DNA of 64,000 bases from Jannaschia sp. GRR-S6-38 (GTDB lineage: Bacteria > Pseudomonadota > Alphaproteobacteria > Rhodobacterales > Rhodobacteraceae), in assembly GCF_029853695.1 (NCBI RefSeq), contig NZ_CP122537.1, positions 2,067,501-2,131,500 on the forward strand, given 5' to 3'. Below, piece after piece: positions 41,467-50,606 of this stretch. The position numbers and the translations under genes were made by a program. Below the pieces are notes generated by a model, which was given only the letters and a program-made list of their open reading frames with translations, was not told the DNA's origin and did no database searches. Numbering within the stretch: the stretch's first letter is position 1; each line of letters opens with the position of its first letter.

Positions 41467-42335
41467 GCGAAGGCGTCGCGGTGGATGCCCTGCAGGTAGA
41501 GGAGCGCGGTCAGGTCGCCATGGTTGACGCGCAGCCCGGCCGCGGCCTGGACGGCCGGCTTGGCATGCAGCGCGACGCCGAAGCCCGCCCGCTTGAGCAT
41601 GCCCAGATCGTTGGCCCCGTCGCCCACGGCGATGGCCTGATCCTCGGTCAGCCCGTGCTGCGCGCAGAGCTCCTCGAGCGCGGCGACCTTGGCCTCGCGC
41701 CCGAGGATGGGCTCGGCCACCTCGCCCGTCAGGTGGCCACCCTCGGCCAGAAGCGTGTTGGCGCGGTTCCAGTCGAAGCCCAGCCGCGCGGCGACGACCC
41801 GCGTGAAGGCGGTGAACCCGCCCGAGACCAGCGCGGTCGTGGCGCCATGCGCCTTCATCGTGGCGATCAGCGTCGCGCCGCCGGGCATCATCTGGATGCG
41901 CGTGGCGATCACGTGGTCGATGACCTCCTCCGGCAGGCCCTTGAGCAGGCCCACGCGTTCGCGCAGCGCGCCCTCGAAGCCGATCTCGCCGTTCATCGCG
42001 CGGGCCGTGATGGCGGCCACGCGTTCGCCGACGCCGGCCTCGGCGGCCAGCTCGTCGATGCATTCCTGCCGGATCATGGTCGAATCCATATCCGCGAGCA
42101 GCAGCCGCTTGGCGCGGCCCGCGGCGGGCACGGTGTTCAGGTCGATGCCCATCGCGTCCATCTCGGCGCGGGTGGCCTCCAGCGTGTCGGGCAGGGTGCC
42201 GAGGTCGAACTCGGCGGCGACGCCGCGATGCAGCCAGCGCGCGTCCCCGCCGCCCCAGCCGTTGCGCAGCGCCTCGACCAGCGGGGTCTCGATCCGGGGG
42301 CTGTCCGGCGGGCAGGTCAGGACGCAGGTGAACAT
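41463..42335 (-). CDS. serB: Phosphoserine phosphatase SerB
   Basis: It encodes 290 aa from the ATG at 42335; the in-frame Arg-rich extension to 42434 is rejected. The HAD motif I is ADMDSTMI (nucleophile D82, acid D84), motif II is [10 protein letters not shown], and the late motif is [12 protein letters not shown]. It hydrolyses O-phosphoserine, the last step of serine synthesis, and lies divergently from serC-serA, so all three serine genes share one 137-bp control region. Confidence 0.96.
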   Translation of the reverse strand: MFTCVLTCPPDSPRIETPLVEALRNGWGGGDARWLHRGVAAEFDLGTLPDTLEATRAEMDAMGIDLNTVPAAGRAKRLLLADMDSTMIRQECIDELAAEAGVGERVAAITARAMNGEIGFEGALRERVGLLKGLPEEVIDHVIATRIQMMPGGATLIATMKAHGATTALVSGGFTAFTRVVAARLGFDWNRANTLLAEGGHLTGEVAEPILGREAKVAALEELCAQHGLTEDQAIAVGDGANDLGMLKRAGFGVALHAKPAVQAAAGLRVNHGDLTALLYLQGIHRDAFA

Positions 42336-42398
42336 CGTGCGGGCCTCGGGTCGCGGTGATCGGTCGCGCCCGATTAGCCGCGTTTGGGCCCTTGCGCG

Positions 42399-42455
42399 AC
42401 CCCTCGGCTGCGAATAACGACGGCGGCGGGACACCCCTCCCCAACGAGGGGCAAA
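42399..42455 (+). ncRNA. serC-type leader RNA motif
   Basis: In the leader of serC the sequence GCGAATAACGACGGCGGCGG is followed by a perfect hairpin, CCCCTC (42434-42439) / GAGGGG (42446-42451), ending 22 bp before the start codon. This arrangement matches my recollection of the serC RNA motif described upstream of alphaproteobacterial serC-serA operons. The exact 5' limit is a guess. It probably regulates serC-serA in cis; the ligand or mechanism is unknown. Confidence 0.6.
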
Positions 42456-42472
42456 TATCTGGAAGGATAGAC

Positions 42473-43615
42473 ATGACCGACGTCATGAAACCGGCCGCGC
42501 GTCCGGACAATCCGCGCTTTTCGTCCGGGCCCTGCGCCAAGCATCCGGGCTTTTCCCTGACCGAGCTGTCCGACGCCCCGCTGGGCCGGTCCCACCGCGC
42601 CGCGGTGGGCAAGTCCAAGCTGAAGGCGGCGATCGACCGCACCCACAAGCTGCTGGGCCTGCCCGCGGATTACCGCGTGGGGATCGTGCCCGCCTCGGAT
42701 ACGGGCGCCTACGAGATGGCGATGTGGACGATGCTGGGCGCGCGCCCCGTCACCATGATGGCCTGGGAAAGCTTCGGCGCGGGCTGGGTCACCGACGCGG
42801 TCAAGCAGCTGGGCCTCGATGCCGAGATCCGCACCGCCGATTACGGCGAATTGCCGGCGCTGGACGTCGACCCGGGCCGCGACATCTGCTTCACCTGGAA
42901 CGGCACCACTTCGGGCGTGCGCGTGCCGAACGCGGATTGGATTGCCGATGACCGCGAGGGGCTGACGCTCTGCGACGCGACCAGCGCCTGCTTCGCGATG
43001 GAGATGCCGTGGGAGAAGCTCGATGTGACGACCTTCTCCTGGCAGAAGGTGCTGGGCGGCGAGGGCGCGCATGGCGTGCTGATCCTGAGCCCGCGCGCCG
43101 TCGAACGGCTGGAAAGCTACACGCCGAAATGGCCGCTGCCCAAGATCTTCCGCCTGACCAAGGGCGGCAAGCTGATCGAGGGCATCTTCGAGGGGGCGAC
43201 GATCAACACGCCGTCGATGCTCTGCGTCGAGGATTACCTCAAGGCGCTGGACTGGGCCGAGGGCTTGGGCCTTTCGGGCCTGATCGCGCGGGCCGATGCC
43301 TCCGCCGGCCATGTCTGGGATTTCTGCGAAAGCCGCGACTGGATCGCCAACCTCGCCGCTGACCCGGCGACGCGGTCGACCACCTCGGTCTGCCTGAAAT
43401 TCACCGATGCGGGGCTGCCCGGCGATTTCGCCAAGCGCGTCGCCAAGCGGCTGGAGGCCGAGGGCGTGGCGCTCGACATCGCGAGCTATCGCGACGCGCC
43501 GCCGGGCCTCAGGATCTGGTGCGGCTCGACCGTCGAGCCGTCGGATGTCGCCGCGCTGATGCCCTGGATCGAATGGGCCTATCAGACCGAGCGCGCGGCG
43601 GCCGTGGCCGCCTGA
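42473..43615 (+). CDS. serC: Phosphoserine aminotransferase SerC
   Basis: It encodes 380 aa from the ATG at 42473 with GGAAGGA upstream ([20 protein letters not shown]). It is a class V PLP aminotransferase; the PLP lysine is K192 in [24 protein letters not shown] and the substrate segment [15 protein letters not shown] fit the longer alphaproteobacterial SerC type. It converts 3-phosphohydroxypyruvate to phosphoserine. serA follows after 76 bp. Confidence 0.96.
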   Translation: MTDVMKPAARPDNPRFSSGPCAKHPGFSLTELSDAPLGRSHRAAVGKSKLKAAIDRTHKLLGLPADYRVGIVPASDTGAYEMAMWTMLGARPVTMMAWESFGAGWVTDAVKQLGLDAEIRTADYGELPALDVDPGRDICFTWNGTTSGVRVPNADWIADDREGLTLCDATSACFAMEMPWEKLDVTTFSWQKVLGGEGAHGVLILSPRAVERLESYTPKWPLPKIFRLTKGGKLIEGIFEGATINTPSMLCVEDYLKALDWAEGLGLSGLIARADASAGHVWDFCESRDWIANLAADPATRSTTSVCLKFTDAGLPGDFAKRVAKRLEAEGVALDIASYRDAPPGLRIWCGSTVEPSDVAALMPWIEWAYQTERAAAVAA

Positions 43616-43691
43616 GCGGCCCGCCCAGACCCCATCCCAAGACACAAGACCCGCCCCCGGCGGGTCACCCCGATTATTGAAGGAGCGCCGC

Positions 43692-45284
43692 ATGGCCCCC
43701 AAAGTTCTCGTCTCCGACAAGCTGTCGGAAACCGCCGTCCAGATCTTCCGCGACCGCGGCATCGACGTCACCTTCGACCCGAGCCTCGGCAAGGATAAGG
43801 ATGCCCTGCTCGCGGCCGTCAAGGATTACGACGGCCTCGCCATCCGCTCGGCCACCAAGGTGACCGAGAAGCTGCTGGAAGCCGCGCCGAACCTCAAGGT
43901 CGTCGGCCGCGCCGGCATCGGCACCGACAATGTCGACAAGCAGGCCGCCTCGCGCCGCGGCGTGATCGTGATGAACACGCCCTATGGCAACATGATCACC
44001 ACCGCCGAGCACGCCATCGCGCTGATGTTCGCCGTCGCCCGCCAGATCCCCGAGGCCAACGCCTCGACCCATGCCGGCAAGTGGGAGAAGTCGCGCTTCA
44101 TGGGCGTCGAACTGACCGGCAAGACACTGGGCGTGATCGGCGCCGGCAATATCGGCGGGATCGTCTGCCAGAAGGCCGTGGGCCTGGGCATGAAGGTCGC
44201 GGCCTACGACCCGTTCCTGTCGGACGAGCGCGCCGCCAAGCTCGGCGTCCAGAAGGTCGAGCTGGACGAGCTGCTGGCCCGTGCCGACGTCATCACGCTG
44301 CACGTGCCGCTGACCGACCAGACGCGCAACATCCTGTCGGCCGAGAACCTGGCCAAGACCAAGAAGGGCGTGCGCATCGTCAATTGCGCGCGCGGCGGCC
44401 TGGTGGACGAGGCGGCGTTGGCGGAGCTTCTGAAATCCGGCCATGTCGCGGGCGCGGGCTTCGACGTGTTCGAGACGGAACCCGCCACCGACAGCCCGCT
44501 TTTCGACCTGCCCAATGTCGTCGTCACGCCGCATCTGGGCGCGGCCACGACCGAGGCGCAGGAGAACGTGGCCCTGCAGGTGGCGCAGCAGATGGCCGAC
44601 TACCTGCTGACGGGCGCGGTGACCAACGCGCTCAACATGCCCTCGGTCACCGCCGAGGAGGCCAAGGTGATGGGCCCCTGGGTCAAGCTGGCCGATCACC
44701 TGGGCGCCTTCGTGGGCCAGATGACGGACGAGCCGATCGAGGCGATCGAGATCGTCTATAACGGCTCGGTCGCGGCGATGAATCTGGAGGCGCTGAACTG
44801 CGCGGCGATCGCGGGCGTGATGAAGGCCACCAACCCGGATGTGAACATGGTGTCGGCCCCGGTCCTGGCCCGCGAGCGCGGCGTCGAGATCTCGACCACG
44901 CGGCAGGACAAGACGGGCGTCTTCGAGGGCTATATCAAGCTGGTGGTGAAGACCGAGAAGCGCGAACGCTCGATCGCGGGGACGGTGTTCCACGACGGCA
45001 AGCCGCGCTTCATCCAGATCAAGGGCATCAACATCGATGCCGAGGTGGGGGCGCATATGCTCTACACGACCAACCATGACGAGCCGGGCATCATCGGCAC
45101 GCTGGGCCAGACGCTGGGCCAGAACGGCGTGAACATCGCGAATTTCACGCTGGGCCGGTCCGACCGGGGCAAGGACGCGATCGCGCTGCTCTATCTCGAC
45201 GAGCAGCCGCCCGAGGCGGTGCTGGGCCAGCTGCGCGAGACGGGGCTGTTCCAGAACGTCTCGCCTTTGCGCTTCGCCGTCTGA
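43692..45284 (+). CDS. serA: D-3-phosphoglycerate dehydrogenase SerA
   Basis: It encodes 530 aa from the ATG at 43692 behind GAAGGAG. The Rossmann motif is LGVIGAGNIGG, and the catalytic triad Arg (NCARGGLVDE), Glu (FETEPA) and His (VVTPHLGAATTEAQ) is present. The C-terminal half has the allosteric substrate-binding domain and an ACT domain (DEPGIIGTLGQTLGQNGVNI), giving the long form of the enzyme. It makes 3-phosphohydroxypyruvate for SerC. Serine feedback through ACT is expected. Confidence 0.97.
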   Translation: MAPKVLVSDKLSETAVQIFRDRGIDVTFDPSLGKDKDALLAAVKDYDGLAIRSATKVTEKLLEAAPNLKVVGRAGIGTDNVDKQAASRRGVIVMNTPYGNMITTAEHAIALMFAVARQIPEANASTHAGKWEKSRFMGVELTGKTLGVIGAGNIGGIVCQKAVGLGMKVAAYDPFLSDERAAKLGVQKVELDELLARADVITLHVPLTDQTRNILSAENLAKTKKGVRIVNCARGGLVDEAALAELLKSGHVAGAGFDVFETEPATDSPLFDLPNVVVTPHLGAATTEAQENVALQVAQQMADYLLTGAVTNALNMPSVTAEEAKVMGPWVKLADHLGAFVGQMTDEPIEAIEIVYNGSVAAMNLEALNCAAIAGVMKATNPDVNMVSAPVLARERGVEISTTRQDKTGVFEGYIKLVVKTEKRERSIAGTVFHDGKPRFIQIKGINIDAEVGAHMLYTTNHDEPGIIGTLGQTLGQNGVNIANFTLGRSDRGKDAIALLYLDEQPPEAVLGQLRETGLFQNVSPLRFAV

Positions 45285-45285
45285 G

Positions 45286-46017
45286 ATGGCGGCGGTCTAC
45301 GCCATCGGCGATCTGCACGGGCAGGCAGGCGAGCTCGACCGCCTGCTCGCGCTGGTCGAGGCCGATGGCGGGCCGGAGGCGGACCTGGTGCTGCTGGGCG
45401 ACCTCGTCGATCGCGGACCCGACGCGCGGGGCGTGATCGACCGGCTTGTCGAGGGGCGCGCGGCGGGGCGGAACTGGACCGTGCTGCTGGGCAATCACGA
45501 CCGGATGTTCCTGCGCTTCCTGACGGGCGGGATCATCCACGACCCGGCCATTTCCTCGGGCGCGAGCTGGCTGCATCCGGGGCTGGGCGGGCGCGCGACG
45601 CTCGCCTCCTACGGGGTGACGGTGCCGGAAGCGGTGCCCTCGGGCGCGGCGCTGCAGGATCTGCGCGCGGCGGCGCGGGCGGCGGTGCCGGCGGCGCATC
45701 TCGACTTCCTCGGGGCGCTCGACACGATGCGCCTCGATGCCGAGCATCTCTTCGTCCATGCGGGGATCCGGCCGGGCCTGCCGCCCGCCGTGCAGGCCGA
45801 GGACGATCTGCTGTGGATCCGCGAGCCCTTCCTGTCGGATCGCCGCGACCACGGGCGGCTGGTGGTGCACGGTCACACCGCGCTCGACGCCGCGCGGCAT
45901 CACGGCAACCGGCTGAACCTCGACAGCGGGGCGGGCTACGGCGCGCCCGCCACCGTGGCCGCGATCGAGGGGCGGCGCGCCTGGGTGCTGACGGCGCGGG
46001 GCCGCGTCGCGCTGTAG
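45286..46017 (+). CDS. PPP-family metallophosphatase (serine/threonine phosphatase-like)
   Basis: It encodes 243 aa and starts 1 bp after the serA stop, so it is probably in the serCA transcript. The PPP motifs are all visible: GDLHG, GDLVDRG, LLGNHDRM, FVHAGIRPG and VVHGHT. These bind two metals. Candidates are a diadenosine-tetraphosphatase-like or protein phosphatase activity; the substrate is unknown. Confidence 0.92.
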   Translation: MAAVYAIGDLHGQAGELDRLLALVEADGGPEADLVLLGDLVDRGPDARGVIDRLVEGRAAGRNWTVLLGNHDRMFLRFLTGGIIHDPAISSGASWLHPGLGGRATLASYGVTVPEAVPSGAALQDLRAAARAAVPAAHLDFLGALDTMRLDAEHLFVHAGIRPGLPPAVQAEDDLLWIREPFLSDRRDHGRLVVHGHTALDAARHHGNRLNLDSGAGYGAPATVAAIEGRRAWVLTARGRVAL

Positions 46018-46063
46018 GCGCCGGGCTGGACAGGGACGGCCTGCGCGCGCGAGGCTGGGCGCT

Positions 46064-46489
46064 ATGAATGATTTCACGCTCGAGGACTTCCTGCCCTACC
46101 GCCTGGCCGTCGCCGCCGGGCGGATCAGCCGCGATTTCGCGCGCGAGTACCGCGAACGCTTCGGGCTGAGCCGGGCCGAATGGCGGGTGCTGGCGCATCT
46201 GGCGCGCACCGGCACCGTCTCGGTCCGCGAGATCGCCGAGCGCGCCGACATGGAGAAGTCGCGCGTCTCCCGCGCCGCCGCCCGGCTGGAGGAGGCGGGC
46301 CATGTCGCCAAGCGCGTGAACGCGGGCGACAAGCGGCTGGTGGACCTGACGCTGACGCCGTCGGGCCGGGCCATGGTGGACGAGCTGGCGCCGCTGGCCA
46401 TCGCCTACCAGGCGCGGCTGATGGACGAGCTGGGCCCCGAGGCCGCGCCCTTGTCGCGCGCACTCGACATCCTGACCGATCGCGACTGA
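46064..46489 (+). CDS. MarR family transcriptional regulator
   Basis: It encodes 141 aa. The MarR winged helix is seen in FGLSRAEWRVLAHLARTGTV and VREIAERADMEKSRVSRAAA, with wing NAGDKRLVDLTLTPSGRAM. There is no Cys near the N terminus for redox sensing. It lies between the phosphatase and a thiolase gene, which is a plausible but unproven target. Confidence 0.93.
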   Translation: MNDFTLEDFLPYRLAVAAGRISRDFAREYRERFGLSRAEWRVLAHLARTGTVSVREIAERADMEKSRVSRAAARLEEAGHVAKRVNAGDKRLVDLTLTPSGRAMVDELAPLAIAYQARLMDELGPEAAPLSRALDILTDRD

Positions 46490-46521
46490 TCCGCCGCGAC
46501 GTCCCCCTTCCGTCCCGGCGG

Positions 46522-46575
46522 TCTTGGCGGCAGAAATGCTCAGGGGGCCCGGGGGCGACACCCCCGGCCTTTCCA
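46522..46575 (+). repeat. Dispersed intergenic palindromic repeat, copy 3 (diverged)
   Basis: The order is CTTGGCGGCAGAAATGCTCA, then a G-run, then a CCGGGGG...CCCCCGG hairpin. It shares the GGC..GAAAT.CT.....GGGGG layout with copies at 15788 and 51785. It lies just upstream of the thiolase ribosome site. Confidence 0.55.
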
Positions 46576-46604
46576 TCCGACCCCACCGCAAGGGACATCC
46601 GACC

Positions 46605-47780
46605 ATGACCGACATCGTGATCCTGGGCGCCAAGCGCACCGCTATCGGCACCTTCGGCGGCAGCCTCGCCGCGACCCCGCCGATCGAGCTGGCCACCGTG
46701 GCCGCGACGGCCGCGCTGGCCGATGCCGGGGTCGAGCCCGGACAGGTCGGCACCACGGTCTTCGGCCATGTCATCAACACCGAACCGCGGGACATGTATC
46801 TGAGCCGCGTGGCCGCCATGCAGGCCGGCGTACCCGAGACGGTGCCCGCCATGAACGTCAACCGGCTCTGCGGGTCGGGCGTGCAGGCCATCGTCTCGGC
46901 GGCGCAGGCCCTCTCGCTCGGCGATGCCGATTTCGCGCTGGCGGGCGGGGCCGAGGCGATGAGCCGCGCGCCCTTCATCCTGCCCGACGCGCGCTGGGGC
47001 GCGAAGATGGGCGACGTGTCGGGGCTCGACATGATGCTGGGCGCGCTGAACTGTCCCTTCGGGACGGGACATATGGGCGTCACCGCCGAAAACGTGGCGG
47101 CCGAGCACAGCATCACCCGCGCGGATCAGGACGCCTTCGCCAAGCTCAGCCAGGACCGCGCCGCCGCCGCCATCGCCGAGGGGCGCTTCGCGGACCAGAT
47201 CGCGCCCGTGACGGTCCGGCGCAAGCGCGAGGAGGTGGGTTTCGACACCGATGAGCATCCCAAAGCTTCGACGCTGGAGACGCTGGCCGGTCTGCGGCCG
47301 GTCTTCCAGAAGGACGGCACGGTCACGGCGGGCAATGCGAGCGGGATCAACGATGGCGCCGCCGCGCTGGTGCTGGCCCGCGCCGAGGCCGCGGAGGCCG
47401 CGGGGCTGACGCCGCGCGCGCGGATCCTCGGCTATGCCCATGCCGGCGTGCGCCCCGAGGTGATGGGCATCGGCCCGGTCCCCGCGGTGCGCCGGCTGCT
47501 GGAGCGGACGGGCCTGACGGCCGCCGATTTCGACGTGATCGAGTCGAACGAGGCCTTCGCGAGCCAGGCGCTGGCGGTGACCCGCGAGCTGGGCCTCGAC
47601 CCCGAGCGGGTGAACCCCAATGGCGGCGCCATCGCGCTGGGCCACCCGGTCGGCGCGACCGGCGCGATCATCGCGGTCAAGGCGCTCTACGAGCTGGAGC
47701 GGACGGGCGGGACGCGCGCGCTGATCACGATGTGCATCGGCGGCGGGCAGGGCATCGCGCTGGCCATCGAGCGGCTCTGA
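46605..47780 (+). CDS. Acetyl-CoA C-acyltransferase (thiolase), first copy
   Basis: It encodes 391 aa from the ATG at 46605. Thiolase residues are all present: nucleophile Cys in [15 protein letters not shown], His in [18 protein letters not shown] and the second Cys in [12 protein letters not shown]. It could serve the last step of beta-oxidation or acetoacetyl-CoA synthesis; chain-length preference cannot be read. It converges on ggt with a 10-bp hairpin between them. A second thiolase lies at 50607, with modest similarity. Confidence 0.94.
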   Translation: MTDIVILGAKRTAIGTFGGSLAATPPIELATVAATAALADAGVEPGQVGTTVFGHVINTEPRDMYLSRVAAMQAGVPETVPAMNVNRLCGSGVQAIVSAAQALSLGDADFALAGGAEAMSRAPFILPDARWGAKMGDVSGLDMMLGALNCPFGTGHMGVTAENVAAEHSITRADQDAFAKLSQDRAAAAIAEGRFADQIAPVTVRRKREEVGFDTDEHPKASTLETLAGLRPVFQKDGTVTAGNASGINDGAAALVLARAEAAEAAGLTPRARILGYAHAGVRPEVMGIGPVPAVRRLLERTGLTAADFDVIESNEAFASQALAVTRELGLDPERVNPNGGAIALGHPVGATGAIIAVKALYELERTGGTRALITMCIGGGQGIALAIERL

Positions 47781-47787
47781 GGGGGCT

Positions 47788-47812
47788 GGGCGGCGCGCCG
47801 GACGCGCCGCCC
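47788..47812. terminator. Hairpin between convergent thiolase and gamma-glutamyltransferase genes
   Basis: Arms GGGCGGCGCG (47788-47797) and CGCGCCGCCC (47803-47812) pair perfectly around CCGGA. It probably ends both converging transcripts, although T-runs are missing on either side. Confidence 0.65.
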
Positions 47813-47819
47813 GACGCCC

Positions 47820-49397
47820 TCAGTAGCCCAGCGCGCAGCCGTCCTTGCGCGGATCGGAGGCGCCCTCGAGATAGCCGCTTTCGTCGATGCGGATCGCCTG
47901 GGCGCCGCCGAGCGGCGTCTCGGGCACCTCGACCGCATGGCCCATCGCGTAGAGCTCGGCACAGACCGAGGACGGGTAGCCGCGCTCGACCTTCATCACG
48001 CCGGCATCCGAGAAGGCGCGGGGCGCGTCGATCGCCGCCTGCGCGTCCATTCCGTAATCGACCATGTTTGACAGGAAGCGGACATGGCCGTTGGGCTGAT
48101 AGCCGCCGCCCATCACGCCGAAGGGCATGGTCACGCGCCCGTTCTCGCGCAGCATGCCGGGGATGATCGTGTGCATCGGGCGTTTGCCGCCGGCCATCTC
48201 GTTGGGATGCCACCGCTCCAGCGTGAAGCCGCAGCCGCGGTTCTGGAACAGGATGCCGAACTTGTCGGAGGCCAGCCCCGCGCCGAAGCTGTGATAGATC
48301 GAGTAGATCAGCGACACCGCCATCCGGTCGCGGTCGACGACGGTGATGTAGATCGTGTCGCGGTGGATCTCCTCGGTCAGCGGTTCGGGGGTCTTCATCG
48401 CCCATTTCGGGTCGATCAGGGCGGCGAGGCGCGCGGCCGTCTCGGGGGCCAGCATGTGCCCTAGCCGGCTGGTGTGATCGGGATCGGCCAGCAGGCGGTT
48501 GCGCGCGTCATAGGCGAGCTTGGCGGCCTCGGCCTCAAGATGCGCGCGCCGCGCGCCGATCGGGCCCAGCCCGAAAAGATCGAAATGCGACAGGATGTTC
48601 GCCATCAGGATCGCGGTCGCACCCTGGCCGTTGGGCGGGTGCTCGACCAGCTCGATGCCCTTGTAGGTGCCGCTGACCGGATCGGTCCAGTCGCAGGCGG
48701 TGGCGGCGAAATCCTCCTCCGTGTGGACGCCGCCCAGCGCCTTAAGCGAGGCCGCCATATCCGCGGCGACCTCGCCCTCGTAGAACGCCTCGCGGCCCTT
48801 CGCGGCGACGCGGCGCAGCACCTCGGCCTGGCCGGGCAGGGCGAAGCGCGCGCCCACCGGCAGGGGCTGGCCGTCGCGCAGATAGGTGTCGCGCGCGCTG
48901 CCCTGGATGCGGTCGGCGGCGATGCGCCAGTCCAGCGCCACGCGGGGCGCGACCGGCACGCCGGCCTCGAAATAGGGGATCACGGGGCCCAGCGTGTCCT
49001 GCAGGCCGAGCTTCCCGTGCTCGGCCGAGAGCCGGCAGAAGGCGTCGATCGCGCCGGGGATCGTGACCGCCTCGACCGCGCCGGGCGGCACGGATTTGAG
49101 GCCCTTCGCGCGCAGCGACTGGGCCTTGGCGGCAGCCGGTGCGCGGCCCGAGCCGTTGAGCGCCAGCACCTCCTCGGACCCGGCGGGCTTGAGCAGCACG
49201 AAGGCGTCGCCGCCGATGCCGGTCATCTGCGGCTCGCAGACGCCTAGAAGGACCGCGCCCGCGATCGCCGCGTCCACCGCATTGCCGCCCCGCGCCAGCG
49301 TGTCGAGCGCCAGCTTCGCGGCCAGCGGATGCGAGGTGGCACACATGCCTTCGGTGGCGAGGACGGGCGAACGCCCGGGCAGGTGGAAGTCGCGCAT
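47820..49397 (-). CDS. ggt: Gamma-glutamyltransferase family protein
   Basis: It encodes 525 aa. It is an Ntn-hydrolase of the GGT family: N-terminal CATSHPLAAKLALDTLARGG, EPQMTGIGGDAFVLL, and the self-cleavage nucleophile Thr near residue 348 (HRDTIYITVVDRDRMAVSLI). The oxyanion region is PFGVMGGGYQPNGH. There is no signal peptide, so it is of the cytoplasmic YwrD/acylase-like group rather than the periplasmic enzyme. The donor substrate is uncertain. Confidence 0.92.
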   Translation of the reverse strand: MRDFHLPGRSPVLATEGMCATSHPLAAKLALDTLARGGNAVDAAIAGAVLLGVCEPQMTGIGGDAFVLLKPAGSEEVLALNGSGRAPAAAKAQSLRAKGLKSVPPGAVEAVTIPGAIDAFCRLSAEHGKLGLQDTLGPVIPYFEAGVPVAPRVALDWRIAADRIQGSARDTYLRDGQPLPVGARFALPGQAEVLRRVAAKGREAFYEGEVAADMAASLKALGGVHTEEDFAATACDWTDPVSGTYKGIELVEHPPNGQGATAILMANILSHFDLFGLGPIGARRAHLEAEAAKLAYDARNRLLADPDHTSRLGHMLAPETAARLAALIDPKWAMKTPEPLTEEIHRDTIYITVVDRDRMAVSLIYSIYHSFGAGLASDKFGILFQNRGCGFTLERWHPNEMAGGKRPMHTIIPGMLRENGRVTMPFGVMGGGYQPNGHVRFLSNMVDYGMDAQAAIDAPRAFSDAGVMKVERGYPSSVCAELYAMGHAVEVPETPLGGAQAIRIDESGYLEGASDPRKDGCALGY

Positions 49398-49727
49398 CGG
49401 GGCCTCATTGCGGTTGCTTGCGCGACGGTATGACGGGCGGGCCGGGGCTTGCCAATGGGGGCGCCCCGGGTGCGTCGGAAGGTGGGCGGGCCGTCGGGAC
49501 CCGCCGTCGGGCGCGCGGCGGAGGGGGTGCGACGCGCCTCGGAGCCCCGCTGCGGTTTCGGATCGTTCTCGCGCGGCGGCGCGGACGCAGCCCGCGCCAC
49601 GCTGCCCTACAGGCGATGCGGGGAGCGCCCGGACAGTAGCAAGGGCGAACCGGGGTTGGGGATGATGCCACGTCGCGCTCCGGGCGGATCGTGGGCCGCG
49701 GCGGGCCCGGCCGCGCGCCCAGGCGCG
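49398..49727. other. Intergenic region without a supported gene
   Basis: These 330 bp of GC-rich sequence lie between the ggt start and the 3' end of the anti-sigma gene. Open frames on both strands read Arg/Pro/Ala-rich and have no ribosome sites. The ggt promoter should be here; none is recognisable. Confidence 0.5.
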
Positions 49728-50183
49728 TCAGCCGGCGCGGTCGTAGGGGAAGCGCAGGTCGAGGCGGTTGATGCCGTCCTGCCGCCGATAGGACAGGCCC
49801 GAGGAAAGGGCGTGGATCATCGCCCAGCCGAACCCGCCTTCCGGGCAGCCCTCGCCCGCGGTCGCGTCCGGGGGCGGGGCGGGGCGCAGCAGGGCCTCGG
49901 GGAGGGGCGCGCCGTTGTCGCCCAGCGCGACGCGCAGCCCGTCGGGCGCACGATCCACCCGAAGCTCGATCCAGCCATCCGCGCGCCCGGCGAGCGCATG
50001 TTCGACGATGTTGTTCATCACCTCGGCCAGCAGCAGGTGCAGGTCGATGCTGCGCGGGCCCGCGATCCCGCGCAGGTCGAAATGCAGCGCGAGATCGGCG
50101 AGCAGCGCGTGCACGTCCGCCGCCGTCGCCGGGATGCGGCGGGGCTGCAATTCGGCCTGTGCGGGCAGGGGCGCCGCCGTCAT
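49728..50183 (-). CDS. RsbW-like anti-sigma regulatory factor (HATPase)
   Basis: It encodes 151 aa. It is a GHKL ATPase of the serine-protein kinase/anti-sigma type: N box LLAEVMNNIVEHAL, G1 box VALGDNGAPLP and G2-like EGGFGWAMIHALS. It is expected to phosphorylate the STAS protein encoded just before it, with which it overlaps by 4 bp (ATGA). No sigma factor or PP2C phosphatase gene is near. Confidence 0.88.
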   Translation of the reverse strand: MTAAPLPAQAELQPRRIPATAADVHALLADLALHFDLRGIAGPRSIDLHLLLAEVMNNIVEHALAGRADGWIELRVDRAPDGLRVALGDNGAPLPEALLRPAPPPDATAGEGCPEGGFGWAMIHALSSGLSYRRQDGINRLDLRFPYDRAG

Positions 50184-50512
50184 CGCGCGGCGATGTCCTC
50201 GGGCAGGCGATCATGCAGCACGAAGACGCGATCCATATGCGTCAGCTCGAACACGCGCAGGATGGCCGGCCCGCAGCCCGAAAGCTCCAGCCGCCGGTCG
50301 GGGCCCAGCATCTTCATCACCGCGACCAGCGCGCCGAGCCCGCTGCTGTCGACGAAATCCACCGCGGCGAGGTCGAGCACGACGCGGCCCGGATGGCCCG
50401 CCAGATGGCCGCGCATCGCGTCCTTGAAGGCGACCGCGCCGGCGGCGTCGATGCGCGGGCCGGCGGGCGTCAGGACCAGCGCGTCCTCCGACCGCCTGTC
50501 TTCGATCTGCAT
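50180..50512 (-). CDS. STAS-domain anti-anti-sigma factor
   Basis: It encodes 110 aa from the ATG at 50512 behind GGAGGG; the in-frame start at 50554 lacks a ribosome site. The STAS phosphorylation loop is VDFVDSSGLGALVAVMK, with the first Ser after Asp the usual phospho-site. The segment VVLDLAAVDF precedes it. With the next gene it forms a partner-switch pair. It is divergent from the thiolase at 50607. Confidence 0.9.
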   Translation of the reverse strand: MQIEDRRSEDALVLTPAGPRIDAAGAVAFKDAMRGHLAGHPGRVVLDLAAVDFVDSSGLGALVAVMKMLGPDRRLELSGCGPAILRVFELTHMDRVFVLHDRLPEDIAAR

Positions 50513-50606
50513 CTCGCACCCTCCGCCGCGCGCGGCCACTGGAAGGCCGGGCATCGGGATGGCAAGCTAGGCGCCAATCCTTAGCAAATGGTAAGCGGAC
50601 ACGGAC

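Noticed and set aside
40708..42648. A 646-aa minus-strand frame joining the TauE region with sequence opposite and upstream
   Set aside because: Only the part from the GTG at 41466 is TauE; the remainder is an out-of-frame reading of serB and the serC promoter region.
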